The notes under the pieces were generated by a model. That model ran no database searches and was not told the origin of the DNA. It saw only the letters and a list, made by a program, of their open reading frames with translations. From the NCBI RefSeq assembly GCF_030815955.1, contig NZ_JAUSXK010000001.1, positions 310,001-374,000 on the forward strand: a DNA stretch of 64,000 nucleotides, in the 5' to 3' direction. This document shows, in pieces, positions 55,688 through 64,000 of this stretch. The position numbers and the translations under genes were made by a program. Origin of the DNA: Microbacterium murale. Its GTDB lineage: Bacteria; Actinomycetota; Actinomycetes; Actinomycetales; Microbacteriaceae. Every line of letters begins with the position of its first letter. Positions within the stretch are counted from its first letter, which is position 1.

Positions 55688-56926
55688 TCACCGGATGATG
55701 TTGTGATTGCGTCGGAAGAGGTTCTGCGGGTCCCACTTCTCCTTCACCGTGCGCAACCTGTCGTAGGCGTCGGACGTGAACATCCCTGGCACCGCCTGAG
55801 GCCGCTCCGTGTCGGCGAAGTTGCCGTACTCGGCGAGGCGACCCGATTCGATCTCCCGCCAGTCGGCGATGATCGCGGCGCGCGTGTCATCGTCGATCAT
55901 GCCCGGGATGTCGAATCCACCCGCCATCACGAACCATGTCGCCGATCGCGCGGGGAACGGCGTCTCCTCTTGAGGAACGTCCCCGAATGCCCCGCCCAGT
56001 GAGCGCAGGAACACCACCGACGCCGGGTACGCCGCGCGAAATGCCACGAGCCGGTCGATGAGCTCGTCATCCAGTTCGGCGTAAAGCCCATTGCCCCCGA
56101 TGAATCCGGGAGGAGCGGGAGCGTCCTCTCCTGCTTCCGGCGAGGGCATCTCGAGCAGGATCTCGCGGTATGCCGGCGTCGTCACCGTCGCCTCGACGCC
56201 CTCCAGCGCGGACACCGGCGCGAGCGACGATTGCAGCGCTTCGACGTCGTCCCCCGCCCAGACCGCGGCCAGGCGCGCGCCCGCAGGCGCGCTCGGATCC
56301 ATCGCAGGAACATCCATGTACGTCACGGTCAGATCGCGCGGGGCTGTGCGCATCACATCACGTGCGGCGCGCAAAGCCGCACCGGCGTCACCGCCGATCA
56401 CATACTCGCCATGAGCGATACCGGCTATCCGATGCGCCTCGAAGTCGAAGCGGGTGACGACACCGAAGTTTCCTCCGCCGCCGCGCAGCCCCCAGAACAG
56501 ATCGGTGTTCTCGTGCGCGGAGGCCTCGACGATCTCCCCCGACGCTGTGACGACCTGTGCGCCGATGAGCTGGTCCACGGCGAGCCCCCAGGCCCGCACC
56601 ATCCATCCGATCCCGCCGCCGAGCGTCAGTCCGCCGACGCCGACGGTGGAGGTATCACCAGAGCTGATCGCCAGTCCGGCTTCCGAAAGCGCTGCAGCGA
56701 CCGCGCCCCACGTCGCCCCGCCCCCGATGTGCACGGTGGTGCCGTCGATTCGAATGTCGGCGAGGTCAGTGAGTTCGATGCGCATGCCGTCTGAGGCGTC
56801 ATGCGACCACGGCCCGTGGCCACCTGAGACGACCGTGATCGACTGGGAATCCTGGTGCGCGCGGCGCACCAGCGCGACGACGTCCTCCGGGGTCGCCGGA
56901 CGTACTGTGAATTGGGTTTCTGTCAT
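55688..56926 (-). CDS. FAD-linked oxidase, berberine-bridge-enzyme-like
   Basis: The 412-residue protein has an FAD-binding domain of the PCMH type, with VVSGGHGPWSH near residue 33 (site of the usual histidyl-FAD link), GVGGLTLGGGIGWMVRAWG near residue 100 and LFWGLRGGGGNFGVVTRFD near residue 145. It ends with the BBE motif KWDPQNLFRRNHNI. The cysteine that gives bicovalent flavin in some family members is not evident. The substrate is unknown, perhaps a sugar or secondary metabolite. It has its own TAACGT promoter, downstream of the sugar-acid operon. Confidence 0.87.
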   Translation of the reverse strand: MTETQFTVRPATPEDVVALVRRAHQDSQSITVVSGGHGPWSHDASDGMRIELTDLADIRIDGTTVHIGGGATWGAVAAALSEAGLAISSGDTSTVGVGGLTLGGGIGWMVRAWGLAVDQLIGAQVVTASGEIVEASAHENTDLFWGLRGGGGNFGVVTRFDFEAHRIAGIAHGEYVIGGDAGAALRAARDVMRTAPRDLTVTYMDVPAMDPSAPAGARLAAVWAGDDVEALQSSLAPVSALEGVEATVTTPAYREILLEMPSPEAGEDAPAPPGFIGGNGLYAELDDELIDRLVAFRAAYPASVVFLRSLGGAFGDVPQEETPFPARSATWFVMAGGFDIPGMIDDDTRAAIIADWREIESGRLAEYGNFADTERPQAVPGMFTSDAYDRLRTVKEKWDPQNLFRRNHNIIR

Positions 56927-56932
56927 GCGCTC

Positions 56933-56938
56933 ACGTTA
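56933..56938 (-). promoter_or_regulatory. -10 element TAACGT of the FAD oxidase gene, leaderless type
   Basis: TAACGT on the reverse strand, six bases before the ATG at 56926. Confidence 0.5.
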
Positions 56939-56988
56939 GCGAGGGACGCGGACATCGCGGCGGGACCGCGGGTATCCGGTCTTCGCCG

Positions 56989-58023
56989 TCAGCGAACCGA
57001 CTCGCCCTTCGGCACGACGACGGTCTTCAATCCCTCGCCGTGGGCCGCAGCATCCAGAGCATCGAAGAACGCGTCCAACGACACGCGCTTCGTGACCAGT
57101 GGCGTCAGCACGACATCCCCCGCCTCGATCAATCGCATCGCCGTTCGCCACGATGTCGGCGTCGACGCAAAGCCACTGGTGATGGTGAGTTCCTTGTACA
57201 GCACGATGTCGAACGGCAGGGTCACCTCGCGTCCGAAGATGCCGACCTGCACGTAGCGGGCTCCCCTGCGCGCGGCGCGCATTGCGCCTGCCGCGCCGGG
57301 AGCGGACCCGGAGCATTCGATGACGACGTCGAATGAATCATCCGCCGGCGCCTCGGTCGTGGTCCCGATGCCGAAATCAGCGGCGACGGCGAGGCGCTCC
57401 GCATCGGCGGGCAATCCCGCGAGGGTGACGACACCGCCGGATGCTCTCGCGACCTGCGCCGCAAGCTGGCCCATGGCTCCGGGGCCGGTGACGAGCACCC
57501 GGTCTCCCGGCTGCACGATGGGCGGGTCGAGCAGACACTGCGCTACGCAGGCGAGGGGCTCGCTGAGCACGCCGTCGAGCGCGCCCGGCGTATCGGGCAG
57601 ACGGTGCAGATTGATCACTGGGATCAACAGTCTCTCTGCGAACCCGCCGTTGCGGAAAGATCCGATCGAACGGCGATCTCCGCACAGGTTGCGTCGACCT
57701 GCTCTGCACATGTCGCACATCTCGCACGCCGAGAAATACGTCTCGACCGCCACCTTCGCTCCGAGCCAGCCGACGTCCGACTCCGAGCCGACGGCCGAGA
57801 CGACGCCGAAGACTTCATGTCCCATGACGACGGGCCGCTCGTGCGCATACTCATCGTGGGCGATATGCACGTCGGTTCCGCATATACCGGTCGCCAGCAC
57901 GTCGACGATGACTTGTCCTGGCCCGGCAGACGGAACGTCCACCTCTCCGATCTCGATCCCCGCGAGGCCTGGTCCGCGCTTGATCACTGCCTGCATGGTG
58001 TTCGTCAGGCCATCACCAGTCAT
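56989..58023 (-). CDS. Zinc-dependent alcohol/polyol dehydrogenase, RspB-like by context
   Basis: The 344-residue medium-chain dehydrogenase has the catalytic zinc ligands in [11 protein letters not shown] and GHEVFG, the structural-zinc Cys cluster in [15 protein letters not shown] near residue 100, and a Rossmann motif [17 protein letters not shown] near residue 175. It starts inside the dehydratase gene (11-base overlap), the arrangement of the rspA-rspB pair. RspB-like enzymes oxidise hexonates such as L-gulonate, so a sugar-acid substrate is a fair inference. An ATG at 57996 is a possible later start. Confidence 0.88.
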   Translation of the reverse strand: MTGDGLTNTMQAVIKRGPGLAGIEIGEVDVPSAGPGQVIVDVLATGICGTDVHIAHDEYAHERPVVMGHEVFGVVSAVGSESDVGWLGAKVAVETYFSACEMCDMCRAGRRNLCGDRRSIGSFRNGGFAERLLIPVINLHRLPDTPGALDGVLSEPLACVAQCLLDPPIVQPGDRVLVTGPGAMGQLAAQVARASGGVVTLAGLPADAERLAVAADFGIGTTTEAPADDSFDVVIECSGSAPGAAGAMRAARRGARYVQVGIFGREVTLPFDIVLYKELTITSGFASTPTSWRTAMRLIEAGDVVLTPLVTKRVSLDAFFDALDAAAHGEGLKTVVVPKGESVR

Positions 58024-59251
58024 GGACGGTTCCGTCGGCGAGGCGGTTGTAGGGCAGGTACGCCTGTTCGTACGGGTACTTGCCGGCCTCGTCGACGTCG
58101 AGTGTGACGCCGAGACCCGGCTGATCTCCCGGGTGCAGCATGCCGTCCTTCCACGTGAAGGACTGCTGGAACACCTGGTTCGTCTGCGCGGAGTGCTGCA
58201 TGTACTCCTGGATGCCGAAGTTGTGGATGCTGAGGCCCAGATGCATCGCGGCTGCCATCCCGACCGGGGAGATGTCGGTCGGGCCGTGCATGCCCGACTT
58301 GATCTGGTACTGCGCGGCGTAGTCGAGAGTCTTCTTGAGCGCCGTGATCCCGCCCATATGCGTCACCGCGCCACGCACGTAGTCGATGAGCTGATCGCGG
58401 ATCAGATCCTTGAAGTCCCACACCGTATTGAAGACCTCACCGATCGCCAACGGCGTCGTCGTGTGCTGACGCACCAGCCGCAACGCCTCCTGATTCTCCG
58501 CCGGCGTGCAGTCCTCGAGCCAGAACAGGTCATACGGCTCGAGATCCTTGCCCAGGCGCGCCGCCTGGATCGGCGTCATCCGATGATGCCCGTCATGCAA
58601 CAACGGCAACTCCGGCCCGAACTCATTACGCACCGCCTCGAACACACCCGGCAGGTGCCGCATGTACGAGCGGGTGTCCCAGTCCTCCTCCGTCGGGAAC
58701 GCCCCACGCCGCGCCGGCTCATGGTCGTAACGGATGCTGCCATCTGCCGTGTCCGCGGCCTGCGACGCGATGCCATAGATCGCCTTCAGGCCAGGCACAC
58801 CCGTCTGTACCCGGATCGACCGATACCCCTGCTCCTGATGCGCGCGGATCGAGTCGAACAGCTCGGGCAGACTCTTGCCCGACGCATGCCCGTAGGCCAT
58901 CAGCCCCGTGCGGCTGGCACCGCCGAGCAACTGATACACCGGCATCCCCGCCGCCTTGCCCTTGATGTCCCACAAGGCCATGTCAACCGACGCGATCGCC
59001 GCCATCGTCACCGGACCCCGTCGCCAGTACGCAGAGCGATACAGGAACTGCCAGGTGTCCTCGATGCGGTGCGCGTCGCGACCGATCAGCAACGGCACCA
59101 CATGATCCTTGAGATAGCTCACGACCGCGAGCTCACGGCCGTTCAGAGTCGCATCACCGATGCCGACGTGGCCCTCGTCGGTTGTCAGACGCAACGTGAC
59201 GAAGTTGCGACCGGGGCTCGTGACGATGACCTCTGCCTTGTCGATGATCAT
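58013..59251 (-). CDS. Mannonate dehydratase-family enolase-superfamily enzyme (ManD/RspA type)
   Basis: The 412-residue protein matches the ManD branch of sugar-acid dehydratases, which make 2-keto-3-deoxy-gluconate from D-mannonate or, weakly, D-gluconate. Family features are the capping-domain [41 protein letters not shown] near residue 100, [36 protein letters not shown] and [24 protein letters not shown] lies nine bases before the ATG at 59251. It is coupled to the dehydrogenase gene. Confidence 0.9.
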   Translation of the reverse strand: MIIDKAEVIVTSPGRNFVTLRLTTDEGHVGIGDATLNGRELAVVSYLKDHVVPLLIGRDAHRIEDTWQFLYRSAYWRRGPVTMAAIASVDMALWDIKGKAAGMPVYQLLGGASRTGLMAYGHASGKSLPELFDSIRAHQEQGYRSIRVQTGVPGLKAIYGIASQAADTADGSIRYDHEPARRGAFPTEEDWDTRSYMRHLPGVFEAVRNEFGPELPLLHDGHHRMTPIQAARLGKDLEPYDLFWLEDCTPAENQEALRLVRQHTTTPLAIGEVFNTVWDFKDLIRDQLIDYVRGAVTHMGGITALKKTLDYAAQYQIKSGMHGPTDISPVGMAAAMHLGLSIHNFGIQEYMQHSAQTNQVFQQSFTWKDGMLHPGDQPGLGVTLDVDEAGKYPYEQAYLPYNRLADGTVHDW

Positions 59252-59276
59252 TGCGATGGTCCTTTCCTGGGGGTGT

Positions 59277-60428
59277 TCACCATTCCGCGACCGATCCGTC
59301 GGCGTGCCGCCAGATCGGGTTCTGCCATGTCTCCCAACGGGAGGAGGCCTCGCGCACTGCGCGCTCATCGATCTCGATTCCGAGACCTGCGCCGGTCAAC
59401 AGTTCGAAACCGCCGTCGACGAACTTCAACGGCGCGGTGTCGATGACGTAGTCGAGGACCTCAGCGCCCTTGTTGTAATGGATGCCGATCGACTGCTCCT
59501 GGATGAGATGGTTCGGCGTCGCGAAGCCGACCTGCAGGCACGCGGCGAGCGCGAGCGGTCCCAGCGGGCAATGCGGGGCGATCACCGCGTCGAACGTCTC
59601 GGCGAGGGCCGCGATGCGACGCACTTCCGAGATGCCGCCGGCGTGGGAGAGGTCGGGCTGCGCGATCGCTACGCCGGCCTGGAGCACTGGGAGGAACTCC
59701 TGTCGGCTGTACAGCCGCTCGCCCGTCGCGATCGGGATCGTCGTGGCATCCACCATCCGCTCGATCACGTGGGAGTTCTCGGGAACGACCGGCTCCTCGA
59801 TGAAGAACGGATGCAGCGGTTCCAGCAGCGGTGCCAGTCGGCGGGCGGTCGCAAGAGTGAAGCGGCCGTGCAGGTCGACCGCGAAGTCACGATCAGGGCC
59901 GAGCGTCGCACGTGCACTGGCGACTCTCGCGACGACGGCGTCGAGCTCCGCCATCGAGCCGTTGCGGTTCATCCTCCCCGAGGCGTTCATCTTGACCGCG
60001 GTGAGACCGACCTCGACCTGGGCGGCTATGTGGTCTGCGATCTCTGCCGGATCGTCACCGCCTATCCAGCCATAGGCGCGGATGCGATCGCGCACCGCAC
60101 CGCCGAGAAGGTCGTGCACCGGCACCCCGAGACGCTTGCCCTTGAGATCCCAGAGCGCCTGATCGATTCCGGACACTGCGCTGGCGAGCACCGCTCCACC
60201 GCGATAGAACTGGCTCTTGGTGAGCACCTGCCAGTGATCCTCGATGAGCCCGGGATCCTTCCCGATGAGGTACTCGGCGAACTGATCCACCGCCGCCCGC
60301 ACGACATCGGCGTAGCCTTCCAGCGACGCCTCTCCCCAACCGACGAGCCCGTCATCGGTCTCGATGCGAACGAAGAGCCAGCGAGGTGCGATCGGGAACG
60401 ATTCGACGCGGTCGATGATGACGGTCAT
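59277..60428 (-). CDS. Galactonate dehydratase-like enolase-superfamily enzyme
   Basis: The 383-residue protein has the DgoD hallmarks: [20 protein letters not shown] near the start, [20 protein letters not shown] near residue 95, the metal-binding DLHGRF and EEPVVPENS region, a catalytic-His [16 protein letters not shown] near residue 290 and [12 protein letters not shown]. Such enzymes dehydrate D-galactonate to 2-keto-3-deoxygalactonate. Its start overlaps the gluconokinase gene by four bases. Galactonate is the first guess for the substrate. Confidence 0.88.
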   Translation of the reverse strand: MTVIIDRVESFPIAPRWLFVRIETDDGLVGWGEASLEGYADVVRAAVDQFAEYLIGKDPGLIEDHWQVLTKSQFYRGGAVLASAVSGIDQALWDLKGKRLGVPVHDLLGGAVRDRIRAYGWIGGDDPAEIADHIAAQVEVGLTAVKMNASGRMNRNGSMAELDAVVARVASARATLGPDRDFAVDLHGRFTLATARRLAPLLEPLHPFFIEEPVVPENSHVIERMVDATTIPIATGERLYSRQEFLPVLQAGVAIAQPDLSHAGGISEVRRIAALAETFDAVIAPHCPLGPLALAACLQVGFATPNHLIQEQSIGIHYNKGAEVLDYVIDTAPLKFVDGGFELLTGAGLGIEIDERAVREASSRWETWQNPIWRHADGSVAEW

Positions 60429-60946
60429 TCGGCCTGTCCTTTCTGCGGGAGGTAATCGGCCAGGACCGCATCGACGATCGCGTCGGGATCGGCGGTCACA
60501 CTGACGCGGATACCGCGCTCGTCGGCCGCGAGCGGCTCTAGTGTGTCGTACTGCGACTGCAGCAGAGACGCAGGCATGTACTCGTGCGTGCGTGAGCCCA
60601 CGCGCTCGCGCACCAGCTCGATCGGCCCCCACGGTTCGACGAAGTACACCCTCGGATCGTGTTCGCGGATGAGGTCTCGATACTCACGCCTCAGGGCTGA
60701 GCACGCCACCACCACGCCGTCGGCATGAGCCGCGAGCGTCTCGCCCACCGCGTGCAGCCACGGCTCCCGGTCTTCGTCCGAGAGCGGCGTTCCTGCAGCC
60801 ATGAGCTCGACGTTCTGTGGTGAGTGCAGTTCATCGCCGTCGACGAAGCGGACTCCGAGCCGCTCGGCGAGCATCTTCCCGATCGTCGACTTGCCGATCC
60901 CCTGCACGCCCATCACGACGATCGAGGTGGTTGATCCTGCGTTCAT
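60425..60946 (-). CDS. Gluconokinase (GntK family)
   Basis: The 173-residue kinase has the P-loop MGVQGIGKSTIGKMLAER, the DGDELHSPQN substrate segment, PLSDEDREPWL and CSALRREYRD, all typical of thermoresistant gluconokinase. It would make 6-phosphogluconate, the substrate of Gnd encoded at 54188. It lies three bases after the transporter permease and overlaps the dehydratase gene, so it belongs to the sugar-acid operon. Confidence 0.93.
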   Translation of the reverse strand: MNAGSTTSIVVMGVQGIGKSTIGKMLAERLGVRFVDGDELHSPQNVELMAAGTPLSDEDREPWLHAVGETLAAHADGVVVACSALRREYRDLIREHDPRVYFVEPWGPIELVRERVGSRTHEYMPASLLQSQYDTLEPLAADERGIRVSVTADPDAIVDAVLADYLPQKGQAE

Positions 60947-60949
60947 GCC

Positions 60950-61834
60950 TCAGCCCTTCGTCGCGCCGGCGGTGAGTCCGGTCACGATGTATCGCTGCGT
61001 GAACAGCGCGATCAGCATGATGGGCGTCGTCACGACCACGGAGGCGGCCATCAGCGCGCCCCAGTCGATCGAGGCATAGCCGATGAAGTCGAAGATCGCC
61101 ACCGGCAATGTCTTCGTCGCGTTGCCGGAGAGCACCAGAGCGAACATGAAGTTGTTCCACGAGAAGATGAACGACAGGATCGTCGCGGTCGCGATGCCCG
61201 GCACCGACAGCGGCAGGGTGATCCGGAAGAACGCCCCGATCGCCGTGAGACCGTCGACCTGCGCGGACTCCTCCAGCTCTTCTGGCAGCTGATCGAAGAA
61301 CGACATCATGATGTAGAGGATCAGCGGCAAGGACACGAACATGTGCGAGAGGATCAGCGGCAGGTACCCACCAGTCATCTTCAACTGGGCGAAGATGAAG
61401 TACCACGGCACCAGAAGGCTGACGCCGGGGATGATGCGTGCCAGCAGCACCACCATCGCCGATTTGTTCATCATGAATCGACTCATGGCGTAGGCGGCGG
61501 GAACAGCCAGCACCAGTGACAGCGCCGTCGCCATGAAGGCGACGAAGAACGAGTTCCAGATGTAGACGAGATAATTGCCGCGGCGCGGGTCGAACACCGT
61601 GCCGTAGTTCTCGAGCGTCGGGTCGAAGAGGAACGCCTTGGTCGGATCGTAGATCTGCACGTTGAGCTTGAAGCTCGCCAGCACCATCCACACGATCGGG
61701 CCGAGGAATGCCAGCACAATGAGCGCAAGCCCGACGAATCGTCCCACTGGGCCCCAGCGGAACTTCCGTCGACGCCGCATCGGAGGCCTCGCACCGCCGG
61801 TGACGAGCGTGCGGGTGTCTGCCGTGGTCGTCAT
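60950..61834 (-). CDS. Carbohydrate ABC transporter permease, MalG type
   Basis: The 294-residue protein has six helices and the EAA-loop of sugar importers (EESAQVDGLTAIGAFFRITL near residue 190), which contacts the ATPase. It overlaps the MalF-type gene by four bases. No ATPase gene is seen in the window; the shared MsiK-type ATPase of actinobacteria may serve it. Confidence 0.92.
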   Translation of the reverse strand: MTTTADTRTLVTGGARPPMRRRRKFRWGPVGRFVGLALIVLAFLGPIVWMVLASFKLNVQIYDPTKAFLFDPTLENYGTVFDPRRGNYLVYIWNSFFVAFMATALSLVLAVPAAYAMSRFMMNKSAMVVLLARIIPGVSLLVPWYFIFAQLKMTGGYLPLILSHMFVSLPLILYIMMSFFDQLPEELEESAQVDGLTAIGAFFRITLPLSVPGIATATILSFIFSWNNFMFALVLSGNATKTLPVAIFDFIGYASIDWGALMAASVVVTTPIMLIALFTQRYIVTGLTAGATKG

Positions 61835-62757
61835 GAGTCCTTGCCCTTTCTCTGCATCTGGAGAACCCAGATCACACCCAGGATCAGCAGGAAGAACAGG
61901 ATGAGAACCGCCGACGCCAATCCGTACTCGTTGTAGTCGAAGCTCAGCCCGTACGCGTAGACGTTGAGCGTCTCCACGTCGTGGAAGGCACCGCCGCCCT
62001 TGCCCTTGGTGGCGTAGAGGATGTCGAATGTCTTCAGCGCGTCGATGCCGCGCAGCAGCACCGCAGCGATGATCACGGGACGCATCAGCGGCACGGTCAC
62101 GTACCAGAATCGCTGCCAGCCGTTCGCTCCGTCGACCTTCGCCGCTTCCTGCGGTTCATCCGAAAGCCCGGTGAGTCCGGCGAGCAGGATGAGCGCCACC
62201 ATGGGCGTCCACTGCCAGATGTCGACGAACGTCAGCGTGGCCAGCGAGGTGGCGGGGTCAGCGAGCCATGGCTGAGGCGGGATGCCGACCCACGACAGCA
62301 TCTCGTTCACGAAGCCGATGTTCGGTTCGAAGAGCAGCCGCCACATCATGCCGACGGCGACGGGTGTCGCCACCAGTGGCAGCAGGATGATGGTTCTCAC
62401 GACGCCCTGACCCCGGAAGGGCTTCCACAGCAGCAGCGCGATGATCATTCCGAGGATCAACTCGAAGAACAGTGCTCCACCAGTGAAGGCGAACGTGCGC
62501 CACACCGCAGGCCAGAAGCGCTCGGTGTCGGTGAGGGCCTCGACGTAGTTGTCGAGTCCGTTGAAGTCGAACTTGCGGCGAACCGAGCGCTTGGCGTCGG
62601 TGAAGCTGAGGAACAGCGTCCAGCCCAGCGGGATCGCGAGCAGCAGCGCCGTGAAGATGATCGAGGGACCCGCGAACAGCCACTTGCGATGCCGGTTGGC
62701 CCAGCGGCTGAATCGTTCCCTCGCCCCGACAACCTCGGGGTCGCGTAGTGCAGTCAT
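61831..62757 (-). CDS. Carbohydrate ABC transporter permease, MalF type
   Basis: The 308-residue protein has six helices and the EAA-loop motif EAAKVDGANGWQRFWYVTVP near residue 215. It precedes the MalG-type gene. GGAAG lies five bases before the ATG at 62757. It is separated from the binding-protein gene by a stem-loop. Confidence 0.92.
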   Translation of the reverse strand: MTALRDPEVVGARERFSRWANRHRKWLFAGPSIIFTALLLAIPLGWTLFLSFTDAKRSVRRKFDFNGLDNYVEALTDTERFWPAVWRTFAFTGGALFFELILGMIIALLLWKPFRGQGVVRTIILLPLVATPVAVGMMWRLLFEPNIGFVNEMLSWVGIPPQPWLADPATSLATLTFVDIWQWTPMVALILLAGLTGLSDEPQEAAKVDGANGWQRFWYVTVPLMRPVIIAAVLLRGIDALKTFDILYATKGKGGGAFHDVETLNVYAYGLSFDYNEYGLASAVLILFFLLILGVIWVLQMQRKGKDS

Positions 62758-62778
62758 GAGTGCTTCCGTGAGGGTCTG

Positions 62779-62815
62779 CCGTCGCCGCCCCGTGTGATGA
62801 CCTGGGCGGCGACGG
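62779..62815 (-). other. Intercistronic stem-loop after the solute-binding protein gene
   Basis: Perfect 12-base arms CCGTCGCCGCCC and GGGCGGCGACGG flank a 13-base loop, between the binding-protein stop and the MalF-type start. It would be expected to stabilise the upstream message or partly end transcription, so the binding protein exceeds the permeases. Confidence 0.7.
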
Positions 62816-62826
62816 ACTCGGAATGA

Positions 62827-64000
62827 TTACTCGGCGTCTTCGAGGAGGAACTCGTCGAACGCCTTGTTCGCGCTTTCGACCGCGGCGTCCACGTCGCCGC
62901 CGGCGATCGCCGCGACGATCGGCTCGCCGACGATCTCGCGTGCCTCAGCCACCTGGATCACGAGGGGGCGATCCTCACCGACGCCGTTCTCACCGTTGAT
63001 CTTGATCGCCTCGACGAGCTCAGCCGGGTATTCGGCAGTGGCGTCCGCGTCATCCCACACCGATGTACGAGCGCCCATCACACCGAGTGTCGACATCTCG
63101 AGCGTGATCTCTTTCGAGGTCGCCCACTTGATGAACTGCCATGCGGCTTCCTGGTTCGCAGAAGTCTCGTTGATGGCGAGCGCCCACGCCGCCACGTTGT
63201 ACGGCTTGGAACCTGCTTCACCCTCGGGGAAGGCCGCGAATCCGACCTGGTCGGCGACCGTCGACTGCGAGGGGTCGGTCATGTTCTTGTAGAGGCTGTC
63301 AGCGTCTGCGATGAACGCGGCCTGGCCCTGCTGGAACACGGCGAACGCTTCCGGCCAGCTCATCTCGGGGTTGATGGTGGCGTCGGTGTGATTGCTGATC
63401 AGGTCACCGTAGTACTGGTAGGCGCCACGGGCCTCTTCGCTGTCGATCGCTGACTTGCCGTCCTCGTCGATCCACTGCCCGCCGGAGCTGAACAGGAACG
63501 CGCTGAACTGGGTGACGGCAGCAGACTTGCCGGTGCGGCCGATATAGCCGGCGACCTCTGGGTGCAGCGCGTGGATCGCTGCCGCAGCGGCGTCGAGCTC
63601 TTCCAGCGTGGTCGGTACCTCGAGACCCGCTTCCTCGAGCAGATCCTTGCGGTAGTACAGCACGGTGCGCTCCGTGATGATCGGGACGCCGACGACCGCC
63701 TCCTCATAGGTGGTCAGGGATGCCGGTCCGGACTGGAAATCGGACCAGTCCCAATCCGTGTCGCCTTCCACCTGTTCGGTGATGTCCGAGAGATAGCCGT
63801 TGCTGGCGAACAGCTTGTTCTCCTGCAGCGGGCGGTACATCAGCACGTCGATCTCGTCGGTGCCGGCATTGAGCTTGACGTTGTACTGGTCGGAGAGCTG
63901 GTCCTCCGCGAGCTGAGAGATCTCGACCTTGGCTCCGGTCTCCTCTTCGAACTCCGGGATGAGGTCCTTGAGCGTCTCGGTCCAGACGTGGTTGGCGAGG
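62827..64000 (-). CDS. Extracellular sugar-binding protein of an ABC importer, 5' end cut by window edge
   Basis: About 390 residues are visible, from ANHVWTETLKDLIPEFEEE near the right edge to the C-terminal KAFDEFLLEDAE. The sequence fits family-1 solute-binding proteins (WTETLKDLIPEFEEETGAKV, GVPIITERTVLYYRKDLLEEA, FAVFQQGQAAFIADAD, EAAWQFIKWATSKE). The signal peptide and lipobox, expected upstream, are not in the window. It should capture the sugar or sugar acid used by the downstream enzymes. Confidence 0.92.
   Translation of the reverse strand, partial: LANHVWTETLKDLIPEFEEETGAKVEISQLAEDQLSDQYNVKLNAGTDEIDVLMYRPLQENKLFASNGYLSDITEQVEGDTDWDWSDFQSGPASLTTYEEAVVGVPIITERTVLYYRKDLLEEAGLEVPTTLEELDAAAAAIHALHPEVAGYIGRTGKSAAVTQFSAFLFSSGGQWIDEDGKSAIDSEEARGAYQYYGDLISNHTDATINPEMSWPEAFAVFQQGQAAFIADADSLYKNMTDPSQSTVADQVGFAAFPEGEAGSKPYNVAAWALAINETSANQEAAWQFIKWATSKEITLEMSTLGVMGARTSVWDDADATAEYPAELVEAIKINGENGVGEDRPLVIQVAEAREIVGEPIVAAIAGGDVDAAVESANKAFDEFLLEDAE

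Noticed and set aside
60950..64000. Missing ATPase as evidence for a broken transporter
   Set aside because: Carbohydrate importers of this type in actinobacteria often share one ATPase encoded elsewhere, so absence here is not a defect.

Overview
The window reads as chromosomal DNA of a high-GC actinobacterium, most likely a Microbacteriaceae member close to Microbacterium. This rests on very high GC at third codon positions, many GTG starts, many leaderless genes, a Rv3303c-type LpdA without a redox disulfide, an acyl-CoA carboxylase epsilon subunit and a DUF3039 protein. The species call is inference. No rRNA, tRNA, CRISPR, prophage or insertion sequence was found. Coding density is very high, and no gene-free stretch exceeds 300 bases.

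Layout. 1-900: 5' part of a CDF metal-efflux gene with a palindrome upstream. 1.0-3.2 kb: murI-rph-rdgB. 3.3-9.1 kb: pncB, a DUF3039 protein, an ABC exporter whose ATPase carries a long Ala/Lys-rich tail, and a cytidylyltransferase-like enzyme. 9.2-19.4 kb: an EcsC-like protein, a small hypothetical, accD-type carboxyltransferase plus epsilon subunit, a three-gene two-component locus, a TrmA/RlmD-type methyltransferase divergent from maf, and the biotinylated acyl-CoA carboxylase alpha subunit. 19.4-23.7 kb: lpdA, purine nucleoside phosphorylase, phosphosugar mutase and a first HPr. 23.7-31.3 kb: a self-contained mannitol phosphotransferase locus (PRD regulator, IIB-like protein, HPr, enzyme I, mannitol IICB, IIA, mtlD). 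31.4-33.5 kb: a flavin monooxygenase-like protein and an alpha/beta hydrolase.

33.5-43.9 kb: nucleoside uptake (BMP lipoprotein, double ABC ATPase, two permeases) joined to salvage enzymes (cytidine deaminase, thymidine phosphorylase, adenosine deaminase, PfkB kinase), then manC. 44.0-47.5 kb: sdhCDAB. 47.6-55.6 kb: BrkB/YihY protein, exonuclease III, small membrane proteins, trpS, pth, rplY, a 41-residue membrane protein and gnd. 55.7-64.0 kb: an FAD oxidoreductase and an operon, cut by the right edge, with a carbohydrate ABC transporter, gluconokinase, two enolase-superfamily sugar-acid dehydratases and a zinc dehydrogenase. It looks like a sugar-acid (hexonate) catabolic module.

Two themes run through the window. 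First, 21 genes have a TANNNT -10 hexamer ending 6-8 bases before the chosen start codon, so their mRNAs are probably leaderless; this pattern settles several ambiguous starts. One such site at 16830-16839 appears to serve two divergent leaderless genes. Second, strong stem-loops lie between genes at points where expression would be expected to change, such as after binding-protein genes and between mtlA and mtlF. Nothing here is a clear new defence or mobile system. The most unusual items are the histone-H1-like tail on the ABC ATPase, the shared divergent promoter, the degenerate third member of the two-component locus, and the sdhB terminator that overlaps the next gene's promoter and start.
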